Source of the DNA: Deinococcus seoulensis
Lineage (GTDB): Bacteria > Deinococcota > Deinococci > Deinococcales > Deinococcaceae
Assembly (NCBI RefSeq): GCF_014648115.1
Contig: NZ_BMQM01000012.1
Coordinates: forward strand, 57,655-121,654
Direction: 5' to 3'
DNA length: 64,000 nucleotides
In this document: piece by piece, positions 34,386 to 42,960 of the stretch
How positions within the stretch are numbered: position 1 is the first letter of the stretch
Layout of the letters: every line of letters begins with the position of its first letter
Made by a program: the position numbers and the translations under genes
Notes under the pieces: model-generated
What the model was told of the DNA's origin: nothing
Databases searched by the model: none
What the model saw: only the letters and a program-made list of their open reading frames with translations

Positions 34386-35446
34386 CGGTTCTGAGCACCC
34401 AGGCGGCCGCGCCCAGCCGGCAACGCCGCCGCGCGGCCCTCACGCTCGGCGTCCTGCCGCTCGCGCTGCTGGGCGCGGTCGTACTGGCCGTCGGGAGCGG
34501 CGCGGTCGCCATCTCGCCCGCGCAGGTGCTGAGCATCCTGTACTCCCCGCTGGGCCTGCCGCCCCTGGAAGCCTTCGACACGCAGCAGGCGGCCGTCCTG
34601 AGCGGCATCCGCCTGCCGCGCGTGGTGCTGGGCGCGCTGGTCGGCGCGGGCCTCGCGGTGGCGGGCGCGGCCATGCAGGGCCTGTTCCGGAACCCGCTGG
34701 CCGATCCGGGCCTGCTGGGCCTGTCGAGCGGCGCGAGCCTCGCGGCGGCCGCGAGTGTGGTGCTGGGCTTCACGGCCCTCGGCCCGTACTCGCTGCCGGT
34801 CGCGGCGTTCACGGGCAGCCTGCTGTGCACCGTGCTGATCAGCGTCCTGGCGCAGAGCCGGGGCCGGGTGGAGGTCAGCACCATGCTGCTGGCCGGGATC
34901 GCCGTGAACGCCCTGTGCGGCGCCGGGACCGGCCTGATGACCTTCCTCGCCACCGACGAGCAACTGCGGACCATCACCTTCTGGAGCCTGGGCACGCTGG
35001 GCGGCGCCACCTGGCCCGGCGTGCTGAGCGCCGCGCCGCTGATCCTGCTGGGCGCGCTGCTGCTGCCGCTGCTGGGCCGCGCCCTGAACGCCCTGACCAT
35101 CGGCGAGCACGGCGCCGCCAGCCTGGGCGTGCCGGTCGGGGCCGTCAAGTGGGTCACCATCACCCTGATCGCCCTGAGTGTCGGGGCGGGCGTCGCGGTG
35201 TCCGGCACCATCGGGTTCGTCGGGCTGGTCGTGCCGCACCTGCTGCGCCTCCTGACCGGCCCGGACCACCGGACACTGCTGCCCGCCTCGGCCCTGGCGG
35301 GCGCCACGCTGCTGGTCCTGGCGGACCTGCTGGCCCGCACGGTCGTCACGCCCGCCGAACTGCCCATCGGAATCATCACGGCCCTGATCGGCGCGCCGTT
35401 CTTCCTGCACCTGCTGCGCGCCCGCCGCGGCCAGGAGCGCCCGTGA
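34382..35446 (+). CDS. FecCD-family permease (HmuU/BtuC type)
   Basis: 354 residues with about ten hydrophobic segments. Family signatures are RLPRVVLGALVGAGLAVAGAAMQG (end points RLPRV and AAMQG), NPLADPGLLGLSSGASL and GTIGFVGLVVPHLLRLLTGPDHR (end points GTIGF and GPDHR). It forms the inner-membrane channel for the iron complex. GTG at 34382 overlaps the binding-protein stop by 4 bp, and the next gene overlaps by 4 bp as well. Confidence 0.93.
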   Translation: MTVLSTQAAAPSRQRRRAALTLGVLPLALLGAVVLAVGSGAVAISPAQVLSILYSPLGLPPLEAFDTQQAAVLSGIRLPRVVLGALVGAGLAVAGAAMQGLFRNPLADPGLLGLSSGASLAAAASVVLGFTALGPYSLPVAAFTGSLLCTVLISVLAQSRGRVEVSTMLLAGIAVNALCGAGTGLMTFLATDEQLRTITFWSLGTLGGATWPGVLSAAPLILLGALLLPLLGRALNALTIGEHGAASLGVPVGAVKWVTITLIALSVGAGVAVSGTIGFVGLVVPHLLRLLTGPDHRTLLPASALAGATLLVLADLLARTVVTPAELPIGIITALIGAPFFLHLLRARRGQERP

Positions 35447-36234
35447 CCGCCCCCACACCAGTCCTCTCCCTGGACGCCCTGACGGTCAGCGTGGCCGGAC
35501 GCACCCTGCTCGGCAGCGTCACCACCAGTCTGGTGCGCGGCGAGGTGCTGGCCGTGCTGGGCCGCAACGGCGCCGGCAAGAGCACCCTGCTGCGCGCCGT
35601 GACCGGCGAACTGCGCGCCGCCGGGGTCACGCTGTTCGGGCAGCCGCTCGCCACGCACCGCCCCGGCCCGCTGGCCCGCCGCCGGGCCGCCGTCGCCCAG
35701 CACACGCCCCTGAACTTCGCCCACGAGGTACTGGACATCGTGCTGCTGGGCCGCATCCCGCACGGCCGCCACGAGACCGAACGGGACCGCGAGATCGCGC
35801 GGGACGCGCTGCGCCGCGTGGGCCTGAGCGGCTTCGAGACCCGCGACATCCTCACCCTGTCCGGCGGCGAGCAGCAACGCGTGCACCTCGCCCGCGCCCT
35901 GGCGCAACTGCACACGGACGACCCCACCCCCGACCGCGCCCTGCTGCTCGACGAACCCACCGCCAGCCTCGACCTCGCGCAGCAGCACGCCGTCCTGCGT
36001 CTCGCCCGCGACCTCGCCGCGCAGGGTGTGGGCGTGCTGGCCGTACTGCACGACCTGAACCTCGCCGCGCAGTACGCCGACCGCGTCCTGATCCTCGCCG
36101 GCGGACAGGTGCTGGCCGACGGCCCGCCCGATCAGGCACTCACGCCCGCCACCATCCGCGCCGCGTACGGCCACGACGTCCTCGTGACCCGCCACCCGTG
36201 CCTCGCCTGCCCACTGATCGTCAGCGCCAGCTGA
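35443..36234 (+). CDS. Iron-complex/heme ABC transporter ATPase (HmuV type)
   Basis: 263 residues with Walker A GRNGAGKST, Q-loop AQHTPLNF, signature LSGGEQQRVHLARAL, Walker B LLLDEPTASLD and switch histidine in VLHDLNLAAQYAD. The C-terminal ATIRAAYGHDVLVTRHP fits the HmuV/FepC extension. GTG at 35443 overlaps the permease stop. It powers import by the HmuTU-like proteins and completes the uptake half of the locus. Confidence 0.93.
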   Translation: MTAPTPVLSLDALTVSVAGRTLLGSVTTSLVRGEVLAVLGRNGAGKSTLLRAVTGELRAAGVTLFGQPLATHRPGPLARRRAAVAQHTPLNFAHEVLDIVLLGRIPHGRHETERDREIARDALRRVGLSGFETRDILTLSGGEQQRVHLARALAQLHTDDPTPDRALLLDEPTASLDLAQQHAVLRLARDLAAQGVGVLAVLHDLNLAAQYADRVLILAGGQVLADGPPDQALTPATIRAAYGHDVLVTRHPCLACPLIVSAS

Positions 36235-36343
36235 GCTGCGCCGCCCCGCAGGTCCGGACCACTGTCAACCTCTGATCAATGAGTGAAGTCGTGTCGCGTC
36301 ATATGAGATGGAGCAGCTCGACGAAAGATTCTGACTGGCATGC

Positions 36344-36373
36344 GGTTGTCTCAACCGGCGCCAGATGTGGCGC
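36344..36373. terminator. Tandem small hairpins between convergent operons
   Basis: GGTTG/CAACC with a 3-nt loop (36344-36356) is followed by GCGCCA/TGGCGC with a 4-nt loop (36358-36373). They lie in the 165-bp gap between the 3' ends of the importer operon and the GH88 gene. No T-run follows on either strand, so any termination role is weak or factor-dependent. Confidence 0.3.
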
Positions 36374-36399
36374 AGCACAATACCTGGCACCCGAGGTCG

Positions 36400-37605
36400 T
36401 CACCAGTAAGGTGTCCAGTCCCGGGTCAGGCGCGTGAGCGCTTCGAGGTAGAAGTAGTCGCCCCAGAGGTTCGCCTCGTCCACACCGATGCCGTGTGGTC
36501 GGTGGTAGACGCCATGCAGGAGCAGGGCGTTGGACGCGTCGTGGTCGGTGGTTGCGTAGTGCCGGATGAGTGACGCGACGATGCTGTGGGCAGTGCTGAC
36601 TGCCTGGTTCCGGTCGGAGCCGTCGGGCAGCCACCTGGCGAGTTCGAGGAGTCCGCACGCTGCGATGGCAGCGGCGGAGCTGTCGCGCGGCTCCCCTGAG
36701 GACGCGTCGAAGGACAGGTCCCAGTACGCGACGTGATCGGCCGGGAGGTGGGACAGGAAGTACCCGGCGAGCTCGCAGGCCGTTTTCAGGAAGCGGGGGT
36801 CGCGGGTGGCGGCGTAGGAGAGGGCAAATCCGTAGATGCTCCACGCCTGTCCGCGCGCCCAGCAGGAGTGGTCGTGTGCGCCCTGATGGGTGCTGCCGGT
36901 GAGGGGGACGCCGGTCTGCACGTCGAAGTGGAACGTGTGGAAGGTGGTGTGGTCGGGGCGCACGAGGACGTCGCGGGAACGCAGGGCGTGCTGGTACGCG
37001 GCGGCGCGGTAGCGGTCGTCGCCGGTCTGTTCGGTGGCCCAGTACAGCAGGGGGAGATTCATCAGGCAGTCGACGATGATGCGCCCACGTTGCGCGGGGT
37101 CGTGCAGGTCGCCCCACGCCTGGATGATTCCAGCGGCCGGGAAGTACCGCCTGAGCAGCAGGTCCGCGGCGTCCAGGGCTGTCTGTCGGGCGACGGTACT
37201 GCCGGTCAGGCGGTGCGCGGCCACGCAGGAGAGGCTGTACAGGAACCCGAGGTCGTGGTGGTCGATGTCGACGGCCCGGTCGAGCCGGTCACGGAAACTC
37301 AGGACGTGCGTGTCGGCAACCGTGCGGTAGCGGTCGTCGGCGAGGTGTTCGTAGGTCAGCCAGAGCATGCCGGTGCAGAAACCGGTGGTCCAGCCGACGT
37401 TGGCACCTTCGGGTTCACCCTGCTGGGGTGGGCGCGGCCGGTACTGACCCTGTACGGTCGCGTCGTCCGGGAACGTGTGGCCGAGCCACGGGAGGTTCCG
37501 TTCGAGTTTGTGCGTGGCGGCGCGCAGGGCCTCACCGAGTTCATGTGGTTGCAGTGGTGGGGTGGTCGGGTGAGGCGTGGTGGTCAGTGTGGTTGGGGTG
37601 GTCAT
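36400..37605 (-). CDS. Unsaturated glucuronyl hydrolase (GH88 family)
   Basis: 401 residues forming an alpha/alpha-barrel. Markers are NVGWTTGFCTGMLWLTYE, DHHDLGFLYSLSCVAAHR, GRIIVDCLMNLPLLYWA, THQGAHDHSCWARGQAWSIYGFAL (end points THQG and GFAL) and DSSAAAIAACGLLEL. The aspartates in IDHHDLGF and VDCLMN correspond to the GH88 substrate-hydrating region. It removes the 4,5-unsaturated uronate from oligosaccharides left by polysaccharide lyases. No signal peptide, so it works in the cytoplasm on imported oligosaccharides. ATG at 37605 overlaps the kdgK stop by 4 bp. It could be GH105, but the histidine-rich pattern favours GH88. Confidence 0.88.
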   Translation of the reverse strand: MTTPTTLTTTPHPTTPPLQPHELGEALRAATHKLERNLPWLGHTFPDDATVQGQYRPRPPQQGEPEGANVGWTTGFCTGMLWLTYEHLADDRYRTVADTHVLSFRDRLDRAVDIDHHDLGFLYSLSCVAAHRLTGSTVARQTALDAADLLLRRYFPAAGIIQAWGDLHDPAQRGRIIVDCLMNLPLLYWATEQTGDDRYRAAAYQHALRSRDVLVRPDHTTFHTFHFDVQTGVPLTGSTHQGAHDHSCWARGQAWSIYGFALSYAATRDPRFLKTACELAGYFLSHLPADHVAYWDLSFDASSGEPRDSSAAAIAACGLLELARWLPDGSDRNQAVSTAHSIVASLIRHYATTDHDASNALLLHGVYHRPHGIGVDEANLWGDYFYLEALTRLTRDWTPYW

Positions 37606-38570
37606 GCGGTCTCCGGGTGTGGGGAGGAGTGAGCGGGGGGTGGGGGCAGGGCGCCCCGGTGGCGGATGACGTGCGCGGCACTGGCGTGCGCCGTGCGGGC
37701 GGCCTGTTCTGGCGGCTGGGCGCGGGTCAGGGCGTGCAGGAACGCGCCGTTCCAGGCGTCCCCGGCACCCGTGGTATCCAGGACGTCCGGGACGGGCGGG
37801 GCGGGAACGTGCAGGGGCTCGCCGCCGGGCTCGCACAGCCACGCACCGTGCGGGCCGTCCTTGAGAGCCACGGTCACGTCCAGCGCCGCAAAAGCCCTCG
37901 CGGCGCCGGGCGCATCCGATGGGGTGTGGTCCAGCAGCGCGGCGTCTACCGGGAAGCTCGGCAGCAGCAGATCCACGCAGGGCAGCAGCTCGTGCAGGGC
38001 GGCGCGGGCGGCGTCCAGGCCCCCACGCACGGCCCACAGGCGCGGTCGGTGGTTCGGGTCGAACGCGACGCGCGTGCCGCACTGGCGGGCGAGCTGCGCG
38101 GCGTGCCGGGTGGCAGCCTGCGCCGAACCGCTGATCGCCTGAGTGATCCCAGACAGCAGCAGCGTCCGGCTGGCGGCGACGTACGCGGCGTCCACGTCGG
38201 CCGGACTCAGGTGAGTAGCGGCGCTGCCCGCGCGGCGGTACGTGAACTCGCGTTCGCCGCCCGCGTGCAGCGAGATGAAGTACACGCCGTTCTCGCCGTC
38301 CACCAGCGGCGCGTGGGTGACGTCGATCCCCTCGGCCTGCCACGCGCGGCGCAGTCCGTGGCCGAACGGGTCGCTGCCGACGCGGCTGATGAACCCGCAG
38401 CGGCTCCCGAGGCGCGCGGCACTCACCAGCGCGTTGAGGGTGTCCCCGCCGCAGGCCCGCGTGAGCTGCGCGGCGTCCCCGAGCGGACCGTCCGCGTGCA
38501 GTTCCACCATGCACTCCCCCAGCGCGATCAGGTCCAGGGACCGTTGCGGGTGGGTCACAGCGCCCCTCAC
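37602..38570 (-). CDS. kdgK: 2-keto-3-deoxygluconate kinase (PfkB family)
   Basis: 322 residues. Ribokinase-fold markers are IALGECMVELHADG at the N-terminus, the GGDTLNALVSAARLG substrate loop, AFDPNHRPRLW and the catalytic DTTGAGDAWNGAFLHAL. LRP and GGDT-N patterns match KDG kinases rather than fructokinases. It phosphorylates KDG to KDPG for the aldolase encoded just upstream. GTG at 38570 overlaps the kdgA stop; a proline-rich 13-residue tail follows the fold. Confidence 0.9.
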   Translation of the reverse strand: MRGAVTHPQRSLDLIALGECMVELHADGPLGDAAQLTRACGGDTLNALVSAARLGSRCGFISRVGSDPFGHGLRRAWQAEGIDVTHAPLVDGENGVYFISLHAGGEREFTYRRAGSAATHLSPADVDAAYVAASRTLLLSGITQAISGSAQAATRHAAQLARQCGTRVAFDPNHRPRLWAVRGGLDAARAALHELLPCVDLLLPSFPVDAALLDHTPSDAPGAARAFAALDVTVALKDGPHGAWLCEPGGEPLHVPAPPVPDVLDTTGAGDAWNGAFLHALTRAQPPEQAARTAHASAAHVIRHRGALPPPPAHSSPHPETA

Positions 38571-39223
38571 AGTGGCAGCCCTGCCTCGCGCAGCGCGGCG
38601 CGGGTGGCGGCCTCCACGGCGTCCCAGTCACCGTCCTGCACGGCCCGTGCGGGGAACAGGTGCCCGCCCAGGCCCACGGCGAGCGCCCCGGCCGCGCGGT
38701 AGGCGGGCACCTCGTGCGGGCGGACCCCGCCGGTCGCCATGAGGTGCAGGTGCGGCAGCGGGCCGCGCAGGTCGCGGATGAAGCCGGGACCGCCCGCGCT
38801 GGCCGCCGGGAAGACCTTCAGTACCCGTGCGCCCAGTTGCCCGGCACGCACGGCCTCGCTGGGCGTCAGGATACCGGGCAGGTACGGCACGCCCAGGGTC
38901 TGCGCCTCGCGCAGCAGGTCGTCATCAAGGTGTGGACTCACCAGGAACGCCGCCCCGGCGTCAACAGCCTCGCGGGCCTGCGCGGCGTTCAGGACCGTGC
39001 CGACCCCGACGGTCACGCCGCTCAGCTCGGCCCGCAGGGTGCGCAGGGCGTCCGTCACGCCGGGTGTCGTGAAGGTCAGTTCCAGCACGCGCAGTCCGCC
39101 CCGCGCGGCGGCGCGGGCCGCGTGCACGGCGGCGTCCACGTCCGGGGCGCGCAGCACGCCCACCACGCCGGCGGCGCGCAGCGTCTCTGTCAGGGACACT
39201 GCGCGCATGACGTCAGCGGGCAA
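38567..39223 (-). CDS. kdgA: KDPG (2-keto-3-deoxy-6-phosphogluconate) aldolase
   Basis: About 218 residues of the class I KDPG/KHG aldolase family. VLELTFTTPG carries the catalytic glutamate and GARVLKVFPAASAGG the Schiff-base lysine; VGVGTVLNAAQA and MATGGVRPHEV line the phosphate site. It cleaves KDPG into pyruvate and glyceraldehyde-3-phosphate, ending the uronide route. TTG at 39223 has GGAGG 5 nt upstream and is taken as the start; ATG at 39208 is the alternative and would give a family-typical N-terminus. Confidence 0.92.
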   Translation of the reverse strand: MPADVMRAVSLTETLRAAGVVGVLRAPDVDAAVHAARAAARGGLRVLELTFTTPGVTDALRTLRAELSGVTVGVGTVLNAAQAREAVDAGAAFLVSPHLDDDLLREAQTLGVPYLPGILTPSEAVRAGQLGARVLKVFPAASAGGPGFIRDLRGPLPHLHLMATGGVRPHEVPAYRAAGALAVGLGGHLFPARAVQDGDWDAVEAATRAALREAGLPL

Positions 39224-39995
39224 GCCAGCCTCCGTCCACCACCAGCACGTGCCCGTTCACGTAGTCGCTGGCGGGCGACGCGAGGAACACGGCGGGCTGC
39301 GCGAGGTCCGCGGGGCGGCCCCAGCGTCCGGCGGGAATGCGGTCCAGGATGGCGCGGCTGCGGTCCGGGTCGGCGCGCAGCGCGGCCGTATTGTCGGTCT
39401 CGACGTAACCGGGCGCCAGGGCGTTCACGTTCACGCCGCCCGAGGCCCACTCGTTCGCGAGGGCCTTCGTGAGGCCCGCCACGGCGTGCTTGCTCGCGGT
39501 GTACGCGGGGACGCGGATGCCGCCCTGGAAGGCCAGCAGCGAGGCGACGTTGATGATCTTCCCGTGCCCGCGTTCCAGCATGCGCGCCCCGGCGGCGCGG
39601 CACAGGCGCCACACGGCGGTCTGGTTCAGGACGATCACGTCGTCCCAGTCGGTGTCGCTGAAGGTGCGGGCGTCGTCGCGGCGGATGATCCCAGCGTTGT
39701 TCACCAGGATGTCCACCGGCCCCAGCTGCGTTTCCACGCGGTCCAGCAGGGCGTTCAGGTCGCTGCTGCTCTGGGTGCTGAGGTCGGCCTGAAACGCGGC
39801 GAAGCGTCGCCCGGCGGCCTGGACCTGCGTGCCGGTCGTGCCGTCGTGGTGGGTGTGGGTGGTGATGGCGACGTCCGCTCCGGCCTGCGCGAGGGCGACG
39901 GCGATGGCCTGCCCGATGCCGACCCCGCCGCCCGTGACGAGCGCCACGCGGCCACTCAGGTCGAAGGGGTTGGTGCTCATAGGCACCGTGCTCAC
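39213..39995 (-). CDS. kduD: 2-deoxy-D-gluconate 3-dehydrogenase / DKII reductase (SDR family)
   Basis: About 260 residues. [20 protein letters not shown] is the cofactor loop, NNAGIIRRDDARTF and YTASKHAVAGLTKALANEW (catalytic Y and K) follow, with NALAPGYVETDNT and VLVVDGGWLAR at the end, matching KduD closely. It reduces 2,5-diketo-3-deoxygluconate to KDG. GTG at 39995 (overlapping the upstream stop, GGGG 5 nt before) and ATG at 39980 are both possible starts. Confidence 0.91.
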   Translation of the reverse strand: MSTVPMSTNPFDLSGRVALVTGGGVGIGQAIAVALAQAGADVAITTHTHHDGTTGTQVQAAGRRFAAFQADLSTQSSSDLNALLDRVETQLGPVDILVNNAGIIRRDDARTFSDTDWDDVIVLNQTAVWRLCRAAGARMLERGHGKIINVASLLAFQGGIRVPAYTASKHAVAGLTKALANEWASGGVNVNALAPGYVETDNTAALRADPDRSRAILDRIPAGRWGRPADLAQPAVFLASPASDYVNGHVLVVDGGWLAR

Positions 39996-40792
39996 AGCAT
40001 CCCCACGGTCTTCTGCACCCAGCCGACGTCCGGGTCGAGTTTCACGCCCTGCGCGCGGCCGTCCCCGGCCAGGAACCACAGGTAGTACCCGGCGTAGCCG
40101 GGGGCGCTGACGTACGTGTGGTACCCGTGCGGAATGGCCAGCAGCGTGTCGTCGCGGACGGTGTACGTCTGGTCGTACCCGCGTTCCGGGGAGTAGTGGC
40201 GGGTCAGGCCCCAGCCTTCGGGGCTGGACACGCGGAAGTAGTACATCTCCTCGTGGAATTTCTCGCTGCCGGCGTTCTCCTCGTGGCGGTGGGGGGGGTA
40301 GGTGCTCCAGTGGCCGCTGGGCGTGAGGGTTTCCCCGACGATCAGGCGACTGGCAGGCAGGCCGTTCGGCGCGACGAGGATCTCGCGGAACTGCCGGGCG
40401 TAATTCAGGGTGCCCCACTGGCCGGTGTTCACCTGTTCGGGCCGGATCTCGTAGGGGGCGGTGTCGAGGTCGCTGGGCGCGGACGGCAGGGCGCCCTGGA
40501 AGTCGGTGTGGGCGGTGACGGTCCAGGTATGCCTGCGTGGGATGTACACGCTGTGGGGCAGGCCGGTGAAGACGCTGGCGCGCCCCCCGACCGAGTCGAA
40601 GGTGTGGTCGCCGACCTGCACGCGGGCGCGGCCGCTCAGGGCGACGAGGAGGTGCTCGCGGTCGCCGGATTCGCCGCTGACGCTCTGCCCGGCGGTCAGG
40701 TTCAGTTTCGCGAAGTCCAGCAGCTGGCACGAGTCGTCCTGAAGGGGCTGCAGGCCAGGGGCCGACGGGATGGTGTGGAAGGTCTGGGTCAT
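39992..40792 (-). CDS. KduI/IolB-family isomerase
   Basis: 266 residues, a double cupin. The metal site is in YPPHRHEENAGSEKFHEEMYYFR (HxH, later E and H), followed by RGYDQTYTVRDDTLLAIPHGYHTY and YYLWFLAGD. The length and these late motifs match IolB (5-deoxy-glucuronate isomerase) better than classical KduI. Context says otherwise: no other iol gene is present, while kduD, kdgK and kdgA follow directly. I infer that it converts 5-keto-4-deoxyuronate to 2,5-diketo-3-deoxygluconate, filling the KduI step. Specificity is not provable from sequence. Confidence 0.82.
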   Translation of the reverse strand: MTQTFHTIPSAPGLQPLQDDSCQLLDFAKLNLTAGQSVSGESGDREHLLVALSGRARVQVGDHTFDSVGGRASVFTGLPHSVYIPRRHTWTVTAHTDFQGALPSAPSDLDTAPYEIRPEQVNTGQWGTLNYARQFREILVAPNGLPASRLIVGETLTPSGHWSTYPPHRHEENAGSEKFHEEMYYFRVSSPEGWGLTRHYSPERGYDQTYTVRDDTLLAIPHGYHTYVSAPGYAGYYLWFLAGDGRAQGVKLDPDVGWVQKTVGML

Positions 40793-40949
40793 GCGGACTC
40801 CTGGTGTGCCGTGGATTGGTGTGATGTGGATAGGCGCGCGGTTGAAGGGGCGGAGCAGCTCCCGGCCTGACTGGAGGCAGTGCTGGCGACGGGGGCTCAC
40901 CTGAACTGGACAGCGGCGAGTGCCGTGCGGCCGGGCGCGGCTGTCCCGT

Positions 40950-40978
40950 CCCGCAGCGGCGGTGAATTCCGCTGCGGG
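40950..40978. other. Stem-loop between the ABC importer and catabolic genes
   Basis: A perfect 10-bp stem (CCCGCAGCGG with CCGCTGCGGG) with a 9-nt loop lies in the 254-bp gap between permease gene 41047-41904 and the isomerase gene. No T-run follows on the minus strand. It could partly attenuate transcription or protect the importer mRNA end. I see no strong second promoter in the gap. Confidence 0.45.
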
Positions 40979-41046
40979 TGCCTGTGGTGGGTGGATTTCC
41001 GGGGAGTGCTGGCGGGCGTGGGTTCAGGTCACGTGGGCAGGGCGGG

Positions 41047-41904
41047 TCACTGCTTGACCGCTCCGGCCAGACCGTTGACGAAGTAGCGCTGCATGACGAG
41101 GAACAGGACGATCACCGGCAGGATGGCCAGGACGATGGCGGCGGCCAGGCCCACCCAGTCCGAGGCGTTCTCTCCCTGGAAGGCGACCAGTCCGGACTGC
41201 AGGCTCCGCAGCGCGGGATTCCCGATGGTGTACACGACCGGGGTCAGGACGTCCTCCCAGGAGTGCACGAACTGGAAGATCACCACGGTCGCCGTGACCG
41301 GCCATACGAGCGGGATGGACATCCGGAATTTCTGCCAGAAGTTCGCGCCGTCGAGTTCGGCCGCCTCGTAGAGTTCATGTGGGACGGTCCGGAACGCGCC
41401 GATGAACAGCAGCACCCACAGCGACCCGGTGCCGCCCTGCACGAGCGGAACGACGAACGGTGTGTTCAGCAGCGTGAAGAGGTTCTTGTCGATCCAGTTG
41501 ATGAGCTGGAAGTTCGGGATCATGGCCGCCTCGACCGGTACGAACACCGACAGGGTCACCAGGGCGATCAGCAGGGTCCGGCCCGGGAAGCGGAAACGGG
41601 CGAGGACGTACCCGGCGAGCATGGATCTGGCGACGGCGATCGCCACGGACAGTGCGCCGTACAGGACGGAATTCCCGAAGTACTGTCCGAAATTCGCGAC
41701 CCGCCAGGCGCGGACGTAGTTTTCGAGGCCCATGAAGCGTTCCGGCATGAGTTGCGCGCCGGACGTGAAGACGTCCTGACTGTCCTTGAAGGACGCCGCG
41801 ACGATCCACACGAGCGGGTACAACCACAGCAGCGAGAGGGTGCCCAGGAACAGCCAGACGGGCAGGTTGCGCTGCGCGCGGCGCAGGGGAGAGGAGTGGG
41901 TCAT
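41047..41904 (-). CDS. Sugar ABC transporter permease, MalG type
   Basis: 285 residues with six predicted spans. It has the CUT1 permease features: LLWLYPLVWIVAASFKDSQDV at the first span (end points LLWLYP and SQDV), LARFRFPGRTLLIALVTLS, and the EAA loop ELYEAAELDGANFWQKFRMS(IP). The protein ends QRYFVNGLAGAVKQ, the usual MalG-like C-terminus. ATG at 41904 overlaps the stop of the partner permease by 4 bp. It imports the oligosaccharide hydrolysed by GH88. Confidence 0.92.
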   Translation of the reverse strand: MTHSSPLRRAQRNLPVWLFLGTLSLLWLYPLVWIVAASFKDSQDVFTSGAQLMPERFMGLENYVRAWRVANFGQYFGNSVLYGALSVAIAVARSMLAGYVLARFRFPGRTLLIALVTLSVFVPVEAAMIPNFQLINWIDKNLFTLLNTPFVVPLVQGGTGSLWVLLFIGAFRTVPHELYEAAELDGANFWQKFRMSIPLVWPVTATVVIFQFVHSWEDVLTPVVYTIGNPALRSLQSGLVAFQGENASDWVGLAAAIVLAILPVIVLFLVMQRYFVNGLAGAVKQ

Positions 41905-42866
41905 GCGCGGGCCTCCGGGGTGCCTTGGCGGCGGGTGACGACGGTCTGGATGACGAGCAGCGTGACGATCAGCAGGCCGAAGATCAGGCTGCCGGCCGAG
42001 ATGTAGCCGTAGCGGGCGGGCGTCTGCGTGAAGGCCTGCGAGTACACCCACAGCTGCATGACGGAGCTCTGCGTGCCGGGTCCGCCGCCGGTGAGGGTCA
42101 GGACGATGCCGAACACGCCGAACGCGTTGACCAGTCCGAGCAGGGTGATGATGAACGCGAACGGTTTGATGGCCGGGAGGGTCACGAACCACAGTTCCTG
42201 CCAGAAGGAGGCGCCGTCGATCTGGGCCGCTTCGGACAGGGAGTCGGGGATGCCTTCAAGCGCGGCGATCCAGTAGATCAGGTACTGCCCGAGGATCTGC
42301 CAGACGCTCACGCCGATCAGGGTCATCATGGTCGCCGCGTGGGAGCCGAAGAACAGGTTGTCGCGCAGGTCGATCCAGCCGAGGTCGCGCAGGACGGCGG
42401 GAATGGAACCGTTGAGGGGGTTGAGCAGGAACGAGAAGATCAGGCCGGCCACGGCCGTGGGCACCAGGACCGGCAGGAAGTAGACCGTGCGGAAGGCCCG
42501 TTTGCCCCAGATCCAGCGCCGCGTGAGCAGCACCGCGAGCACCAGTGACAGCGGCAGTTTCAGGGCGGCGTTCCCCAGCGCGAAGATGAGCGTGTTGGCG
42601 AAACTGCGCCAGTACAGCGGGTCCCGGGCGAGTTCCTGGAAGTTGGCCAGCCCGGTGAAGTTCAGGCCACGGCTCGGCAGGCGGAAGTCGGTGAAGGCCC
42701 AGGTCAGGGTGGCCAGTGCGGGCCACGCGGTGAAGGCCAGGAAGGTCAGCAGGAACGGTGTCAGGAACAGGTAGCACCACAGCCATTCCTGGCGGCGGCC
42801 GCGGCGGCCGGGCGCTCGGGTGGTGCGGGCCGCTGCCGTGCGGACGGGCCGGGTCTGTATGCTCAT
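41901..42866 (-). CDS. Sugar ABC transporter permease, MalF/UgpA type
   Basis: 321 residues, six predicted spans after a basic N-terminus (RRGRRQEWLWCYLFLTPFLL). The EAA loop is SLSEAAQIDGASFWQELWF followed by VTLPAIKP; LTGGGPGTQSSVMQLWVYSQAF is the conserved late segment (given by end points). It forms a heterodimer with the MalG-type permease. No ATPase gene lies in the operon, so a shared MsmK/UgpC-type ATPase encoded elsewhere is expected, as is common for CUT1 systems. Confidence 0.92.
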   Translation of the reverse strand: MSIQTRPVRTAAARTTRAPGRRGRRQEWLWCYLFLTPFLLTFLAFTAWPALATLTWAFTDFRLPSRGLNFTGLANFQELARDPLYWRSFANTLIFALGNAALKLPLSLVLAVLLTRRWIWGKRAFRTVYFLPVLVPTAVAGLIFSFLLNPLNGSIPAVLRDLGWIDLRDNLFFGSHAATMMTLIGVSVWQILGQYLIYWIAALEGIPDSLSEAAQIDGASFWQELWFVTLPAIKPFAFIITLLGLVNAFGVFGIVLTLTGGGPGTQSSVMQLWVYSQAFTQTPARYGYISAGSLIFGLLIVTLLVIQTVVTRRQGTPEARA

Positions 42867-42960
42867 GCTGCTCTCCGTGTGGTGGTCTGCGTGGCGTGTG
42901 GTGCGCTGAGCGGCGTCGGCCCGGCCCGCGCGGGGCTACGGGCCGGGATCTGTGTGCTGC